Shown in pieces: positions 60,460-64,000 of a stretch of 64,000 nucleotides of DNA (within the stretch, counting starts at the first letter, position 1; each line of letters begins with the position of its first letter). Source of the DNA: an uncultured Collinsella sp. (GTDB taxonomy: Bacteria > Actinomycetota > Coriobacteriia > Coriobacteriales > Coriobacteriaceae). The stretch covers positions 50,318-114,317 of the forward strand of contig CAAERQ010000007.1 of assembly GCA_900758475.1 (NCBI GenBank), given 5' to 3'. A program made the translations under genes and the position numbers. The notes under the pieces were generated by a model, which had not been told where the DNA came from, did no database searches, and was given only the letters and a program-made list of their open reading frames with translations.

Positions 60460-60469
60460 GCAAACTTCT

Positions 60470-60513
60470 TGGCAGGACGACTGGATTCGAACCAGCGACC
60501 CCTTGACCCCCAG
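60470..60513 (-). other. 3' half of tRNA-Pro(GGG), probable attachment site (att)
   Basis: On the minus strand the sequence runs from the anticodon loop CTGGGGG (anticodon GGG) through stem TCAAG, variable GGGTC, T-arm GCTGG-TTCGAAT-CCAGT and acceptor CGTCCTG, ending at CCA. The 5' half (acceptor, D-arm, 5' anticodon stem) is absent: upstream of the loop the sequence departs to GACCCCG. This is the remnant left when an element integrates at a tRNA anticodon loop and rebuilds the full gene at its other end. The integrase 250 bases away supports this. Confidence 0.75.
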
Positions 60514-60763
60514 CGGGGTCAGAATGACCCTGACCTGTGCTTATTTTGTTAAAACACGCGCAGATAGCGCAAGTAGCGCATTTCCGCATTTGCAAATTTT
60601 ACCAGCTCAGCGCGGTCTGTCCAGATAGCATATTTTCGGCTTCGAGGAGCGCGGTGCAGCCGATGATTTAATCAACGGGGGTAGGAGCCCCGAATCGTCG
60701 CCTCTCCGGGTTCCCGCAGGTGGGCCCGCCTGTTTCTAATCAACTGCGGATTTAGGAGCAGAC
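60514..60763. promoter_or_regulatory. att-int spacer with short direct repeats (possible integrase arm sites)
   Basis: TAGCGCA occurs at 60565 and 60574, CGCATTT at 60577 and 60585, and CAGATAGC near 60561 and again near 60623. Short direct repeats between att core and int are typical of arm-type integrase sites. A hairpin TGACCCC/GGGGTCA lies across the att edge (about 60504-60521). No gene seen. Confidence 0.4.
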
Positions 60764-62254
60764 ATGCAGAACGAGAAATGCAGCAATAAAACCTTACGCG
60801 TATGCGGAGCCGGCGGCGTGAGGAAGAACAAGGGCAAATGGCAGGCTGTCGTGACGGTGGCCGACGAGATGACCGGGAAGAAGGTCCAGAGGACCAGGAA
60901 CACCCGCGTGCCCTGCCTGAAGCAGAGCACGCGGGGAAAGGCGGCGGCGATGCGCGTCCTCGCGGAATTCAGGTCGGAGGTCGAGCTGGAACTCGCCGAG
61001 GCCGAGGAGGCGAGGGCCGCTATCGGCGCCGGGCTTCCCGCCGAACAGCGGGATGACTACGCCGCGCTGCCGCTTTCCGAGGCGCTCGAGAAGTTCATCG
61101 ACTTCTGCCTGCAGATGAACAGGATCACCCCGACGACCCGCGACGACTACCACTACAGCGCCCTGCACATCGAGCGAGACGAGCTGGGTCTGGTCCCCGT
61201 GAACGAGGTGACGACCGACGACGTCAACGCGTGGTCGAGGCGCAGGATCGCCCTGGGCACGGCGCCGGACACGCTCAACAAGTCATTCAAGCTCGGCAAG
61301 CGGCTCTACGCCGTCCTGCTGAAGCGCAGCAACGACACGATCGGGAGGAACCCGTTCGACGGCGCCCTCGCGCCCAGGGTCATCGCCAGGCCCAGGAACG
61401 CGCTGCGCTCCGACCTCGTGCCGAAGCTCAACTCGGTGACCTCGATGATGCCGGACTCGACCTTCAGGCGGGCGGTCGTGCTCGCCCTGCACACCGGGAT
61501 GCGCATCGGCGAGGTCTGCGGCCTGCGCTGGTGTGACGTCGACTTCGAGTCGGGGCTCATCACGGTCAGGCACTCGGTGGCCTACGTCAAGGACAGGGGC
61601 TCCTTCATCAAGGACACCAAGAACCACGACCTGAGGACGACCACCGTCGACCCGGTGGGCCTGCTCCCCTTCCTGAAAGAGATCCACGAGATCGATTCGC
61701 AGAGGCTCCGGGAGGCATCGGCCCTCGGCCTGCGCGACCTCGCGGACAGCTACGTCGTGTCGCGGCCGGACGGCTCCTTCGCCACCACCAGTTACATCCG
61801 CAGGGCGTTCAAGACGTTCTCGGAGACCAACGGCCTCATGGGCACCAACGACGAGCTGATCACGTTCCACGGCCTGCGCCACACCTTCGCGACGCAGTTG
61901 ATCCGCCACGGAGGCGACATCAAGGCGCTGCAGTCGATCTTCGGGCACAAGGACGCCCTGGTCACGCTCAACGTCTACGCCGACATCGAGCCGATGCCCA
62001 AGATCCAGAACATGCTGCACGTGTCGCCGAGCCTGTGGCGAGGCTACCTCGGCCTGAGGGTGGACCCCGGCCCCATGTTCCAGCAGAAGATCCGCGAGGC
62101 GATCGAGACGCTCGAGGCGTTCGGCTACGGCATCTCCAAGCCTGACGACCGCAACGTCCTCATCCGCGACGTTCAGACGATAAGCCGCCTCTACCCCACC
62201 GAGTACGCGGCAGTGCTGGGGGCCATCCCGACCGAGGCGACCGTGGTCGAGTAG
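60764..62254 (+). CDS. Tyrosine-type site-specific integrase
   Basis: A 496 aa recombinase. An N-terminal arm-binding segment is followed by a SAM-like core-binding domain (about 100-190) and the catalytic domain with R247 (HTGMRIGEVCGLRW), a lysine at 284 or 287, H369 and R372 (HGLRHTFAT), H395 (GHKD) and the nucleophile Y405 (LNVYAD). About 90 residues follow the tyrosine, an unusually long tail. AGGAG precedes the ATG. Its place next to the tRNA-Pro half-gene indicates integration there. Confidence 0.93.
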   Translation: MQNEKCSNKTLRVCGAGGVRKNKGKWQAVVTVADEMTGKKVQRTRNTRVPCLKQSTRGKAAAMRVLAEFRSEVELELAEAEEARAAIGAGLPAEQRDDYAALPLSEALEKFIDFCLQMNRITPTTRDDYHYSALHIERDELGLVPVNEVTTDDVNAWSRRRIALGTAPDTLNKSFKLGKRLYAVLLKRSNDTIGRNPFDGALAPRVIARPRNALRSDLVPKLNSVTSMMPDSTFRRAVVLALHTGMRIGEVCGLRWCDVDFESGLITVRHSVAYVKDRGSFIKDTKNHDLRTTTVDPVGLLPFLKEIHEIDSQRLREASALGLRDLADSYVVSRPDGSFATTSYIRRAFKTFSETNGLMGTNDELITFHGLRHTFATQLIRHGGDIKALQSIFGHKDALVTLNVYADIEPMPKIQNMLHVSPSLWRGYLGLRVDPGPMFQQKIREAIETLEAFGYGISKPDDRNVLIRDVQTISRLYPTEYAAVLGAIPTEATVVE

Positions 62255-62353
62255 AGGCTGAGACATGCGCTTTCCCAAATCCGTAGTGCAAGTACGGGAA
62301 TGTGGAATCGCGTTAGATATATTCTACCGGGTCATCTCGGTGGCGCAAATCTT

Positions 62354-62396
62354 GGCACGGGTTTCCGCGAACGCGGACGCCCGTGCCCTTCTTTTT
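62354..62396 (+). terminator. Intrinsic terminator after the integrase
   Basis: GGCACGGG (62354-62361) pairs with CCCGTGCC (62380-62387), with an inner TCCGCG/CGCGGA stem, then TTCTTTTT. Confidence 0.92.
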
Positions 62397-62599
62397 ATGT
62401 TTACGCAAAGAGTCAGCGGGAATGCAGGTGAGGCCTCGCGGTTCAGGCCGGGGATTTTCAGCCGCGCCGCCCGATTTCGAATAAAGGCCTGCAGATGCAG
62501 ACGGCTTTCGGGAGGCCCCGACGGCACCTCTCTCAAAAATGGGAGCATGGCCCGAGGGCGCCCATGGGCGGCCCTCCCGCCGTTCGGTTGGGCGGCGGC

Positions 62600-62671
62600 G
62601 TGTAGCCCCGTAGGCGTGTAGCCGTGTAGCGGTGTAGTGCGCTGCGGATGTAGGCCTGTGGCGGCGTATGC
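62600..62671. repeat. Degenerate tandem array of an 8-bp unit
   Basis: Nine consecutive octamers in exact register: GTGTAGCC, CCGTAGGC, GTGTAGCC, GTGTAGCG, GTGTAGTG, CGCTGCGG, ATGTAGGC, CTGTGGCG, GCGTATGC. GTGTAG or ATGTAG occurs at 62600, 62616, 62624, 62632 and 62648. A period of 8 rules out a coding repeat. It could be an iteron-like site or slippage product. Confidence 0.7.
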
Positions 62672-62681
62672 CGAAACATAT

Positions 62682-62716
62682 TCCCAATCCGGGAATGCAC
62701 TTATAATATAAGTGCA
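62682..62716 (+). promoter_or_regulatory. Paired palindromes with a TATAAT box
   Basis: ATTCCC-aatcc-GGGAAT (about 62680-62696) is followed by TGCACTTA-TAATA-TAAGTGCA (62696-62716). TATAAT at 62702-62707 lies in the second palindrome, so a repressor there would block a rightward promoter. Confidence 0.5.
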
Positions 62717-62823
62717 ATCGTCTTGCCATAGACGGGAAACCCGTCGGCCGGGCGGGACCGGAGGGCCGGGCGGCGAATGCGAAAGGCCGGATGCAGCCGA
62801 TGCCCTGAATGAGGTCCCAACAC

Positions 62824-63033
62824 ATGGGAGGGGCAGGTGAATCCATCTCTTTGGCCGCTCCCGAGGGCATGGATTTCCCAGCCCTCGCCCCCGAGGACAT
62901 CTTGCAGACGATTCGCAGGTCTCCGAGCGGTAGGTACCTGATGGAGCAGAGGGCCGCGCTGGCGTAGTTGCCGCACTTCGACGATATGGACGATGACGAG
63001 CTCCGCCAATTCGCCGCCCAAGTCAGGCCGTGA
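62824..63033 (+). pseudogene. Small element gene interrupted by an in-frame stop
   Basis: Reading from the ATG at 62824, the frame gives a protein-like sequence with ALAPEDILQTIRRSPSGRYL and MEQRAALA, then TAG at 62965-62967, then LPHFDDMDDDELRQFAAQVR and a final TGA. The part after the stop keeps the same frame and helical, acidic composition, so a nonsense change in a 69-codon gene is likely. The product is not recognised. An internal ATG at 62869 is another possible start. Confidence 0.4.
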
Positions 63034-63089
63034 TTTTATAGAATTCAGGGAGGACCGCTGTCACGTTCGCCGTTTAAGAAGGTGCCGCT

Positions 63090-63251
63090 TTGAAATATCT
63101 CGTCGAGGATTTCGATGATCCGGCAGATCCCGTCCAAGACTACGCCGAGGCCAAGCAAATCGTCCGAAAAGTACTCGGCTCCCACCCATCGGTGAGACAA
63201 GCTGCCACATGGCCATGGAAGCCTCATTTATTTGCGAAGAACATCGGCTAG
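63090..63251 (+). CDS. Small hypothetical protein of the integrative element
   Basis: A 53-codon frame from a TTG at 63090 with AAGAAGG seven bases upstream. The product (MKYLVEDFDDPADPVQDYAE, then KQIVRKVLGSHPSVRQAATW to the end) has natural composition but no recognised family. Its 3' end overlaps the opposite-strand gene by 24 bases. It may be a fragment. Confidence 0.35.
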   Translation: MKYLVEDFDDPADPVQDYAEAKQIVRKVLGSHPSVRQAATWPWKPHLFAKNIG

Positions 63252-63808
63252 CCGCAGGATTGAAATCATCGACCGATAAGTGAGTTCCACCTTTTCGCCC
63301 GCAAGCAGTCGTTTCGAGCCAATCTCATCTAGCCCCACAAGCCGAGAAAACAGCGGGCCGCTCATCGTGCCCTCGTCAATTGATTCCCTTATGGTCTTCA
63401 AAACGTCCGTATCATGAAGCGATGCCGAGCTGTAGGGGGCAACACGAGCGGAACTCTCAATTAACGACGAGACAAAAGGATGGAGATGCTTTGGACATAG
63501 TCCATCAAACACCACATTCCCATTGTCATCCGAGCCGACCAGGCGCCAAGTATAATGATCGACCCAGTCATCTCCGTCATATATGGCGTCCATGAGCAAC
63601 TTCCCGTCTAGAGAGAGAAACCTATTTGGACATCGGGGCGCAAGACCGCAATCCATATCGGGCCTGCAGCAGCTCCAACCCAACGCACCACATAGGTTCC
63701 CTTTCGTACATGTGTATCAATCTGCCCCGAAATGCCGGTGAATGCAATTCTAGACCCGTTTGTCGGATAGCAATCGACGTATTCTTGATGGACATGACTA
63801 TTCGTCAC
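63228..63808 (-). pseudogene. Frameshifted hypothetical gene with a helix-turn-helix-like C-terminus
   Basis: Two minus-strand frames join into one protein. From GTG 63808 the frame gives RIAFTGISGQIDTHVRKGTY and ends in a stop at 63608. From about 63630 another frame gives NRFLSLDGKLLMDAIYDGDD and continues to LRLADVLRK at 63228. Adding one C in GTCCAAAT near 63628 would fuse them as RPDVPNRFLSLDG. The last 40 residues look like an XRE-type helix-turn-helix. The function is unknown. Confidence 0.45.
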
Positions 63809-64000
63809 AAATCATTCAGCGTATCGCCGGGGTTCCAGTAATACTCGATGCATCGGGATGCCCTCATTCCCCATTTTTCGAAGTTGAATATGATGACAGG
63901 ACGACTAGGTTTACAAGTCAAGCAAGTTAATAATCTATGTGGTCAATATAATACCGTTGAACCCGCATATCGATACCGCTCAGCCATTCGCCTCGCCCCC
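63809..64000. other. Window end without recognised gene
   Basis: AT-rich sequence (CAAGTTAATAATCTATGTGG region). No complete frame is convincing. It may contain the promoter of the frameshifted minus-strand gene. Confidence 0.4.

Larger units (their letters stand above)
62255..62823. other. Non-coding stretch after the integrase
   Basis: No credible gene on either strand; a 195-codon minus-strand frame (62313-62900) has unnatural composition and crosses the terminator and the octamer repeat. The stretch holds the int terminator, an 8-base repeat array, and a promoter-like pair of palindromes. Confidence 0.6.
60514..64000. mobile_element. End of an integrative element (continues beyond window)
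   Basis: Starts where the tRNA-Pro homology stops and contains the integrase, sparse and partly broken small genes, and an octamer repeat. The integrase has many AGG arginine codons, unlike the CGC/CGT use of the neighbours, and the final kilobase is more AT-rich. The other end and the intact tRNA were not found in the window. Confidence 0.65.

Noticed and set aside
60504..60521. TGACCCCCAGCGGGGTCA hairpin at the att edge read as a complete anticodon arm
   Set aside because: The loop is not seven bases with T33 in place; the natural CTTGA stem partner is missing, so the tRNA is truncated here.
62313..62900. A 195-codon minus-strand frame in the element
   Set aside because: It runs through the int terminator, the octamer repeat and the paired palindromes; unnatural amino-acid content.
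63897..63906. Ten-base match CAGGACGACT to the tRNA-Pro 3' end (60473-60482), as a possible second att site
   Set aside because: Too short; the match does not extend into the T-arm, whereas a true att copy should match over about 44 bases.

Overview
The window is a chromosomal segment of a high-GC, Gram-positive actinobacterium. The best fit is class Coriobacteriia, probably a Collinsella-like gut anaerobe. Pointers are a large fermentative AdhE, actinobacterial markers (an mIHF-type nucleoid protein and a GarA/OdhI-like FHA protein next to an FtsR-like MerR regulator), and Firmicutes-like features (RNase J, RNase Y, SpoVS, a LexA/YneA-like pair with CGAAC-N4-GTTCG boxes). This placement is inferred from gene content and order; no rRNA gene is present.

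Layout. 1-2926: 5' part of adhE and rpmB, both on the minus strand. 3230-8701: pyrimidine operon pyrR-pyrB-pyrC-pyrK-pyrD-pyrF, with a PyrR-loop-like leader and an internal terminator-like hairpin. 8940-11350: mihF-gmk-rpoZ-thiI. 11565-15610: DNA-uptake genes comEA-comEC, then holA. 15744-27600: a conserved bacterial order, rpsT-lepA-dusB-hemW-dnaJ-dnaJ-mtaB-phoH-ybeY-dgkA-era-recO. 27739-38520: rpsO-pnp-rnj-ftsK-rodZ-yajQ-rimO. 38530-48780: pgsA-cinA-recA-recX-rny-GHKL ATPase-spoVS-miaB-miaA-hflX. 48765-51669: a DUF1624 membrane protein, lexA, a divergent LysM cell-division-inhibitor candidate, nrdR and dut. 51670-52133: a non-coding stretch packed with hairpins and a repeated element. 52134-56197: a GT28-type glycosyltransferase, thioredoxin reductase, a DUF1836 protein and DegV. 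56376-60174 (minus strand): NlpC/P60 hydrolase, apt, ftsR-like, FHA protein and a second CDP-alcohol phosphatidyltransferase. 60470 onward: the 3' half of a tRNA-Pro(GGG), then a tyrosine integrase and poorly coding, partly decayed DNA. This looks like one end of an integrative element that continues past the window.

How the genes work together. Most of the window is housekeeping: UMP synthesis, translation and tRNA/ribosome modification (three methylthiotransferases: MtaB, RimO, MiaB), RNA turnover (PNPase, RNase J, RNase Y, YbeY), envelope and division (FtsK, RodZ, PgsA, NlpC/P60) and DNA repair (RecA, RecX, RecO, LexA). SOS control is visible directly: CGAAC-N4-GTTCG-type boxes lie in the recA promoter and between lexA and the LysM protein gene.

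Most notable signals: a DnaJ whose second C-terminal domain is replaced by membrane segments; helically phased 11-bp TTTGGT repeats upstream of both recA and comEA; a repeat and hairpin cluster after dut; a SpoVS protein beside an uncharacterised GHKL ATPase; and the tRNA-Pro half-gene att site with an octamer repeat inside the element.
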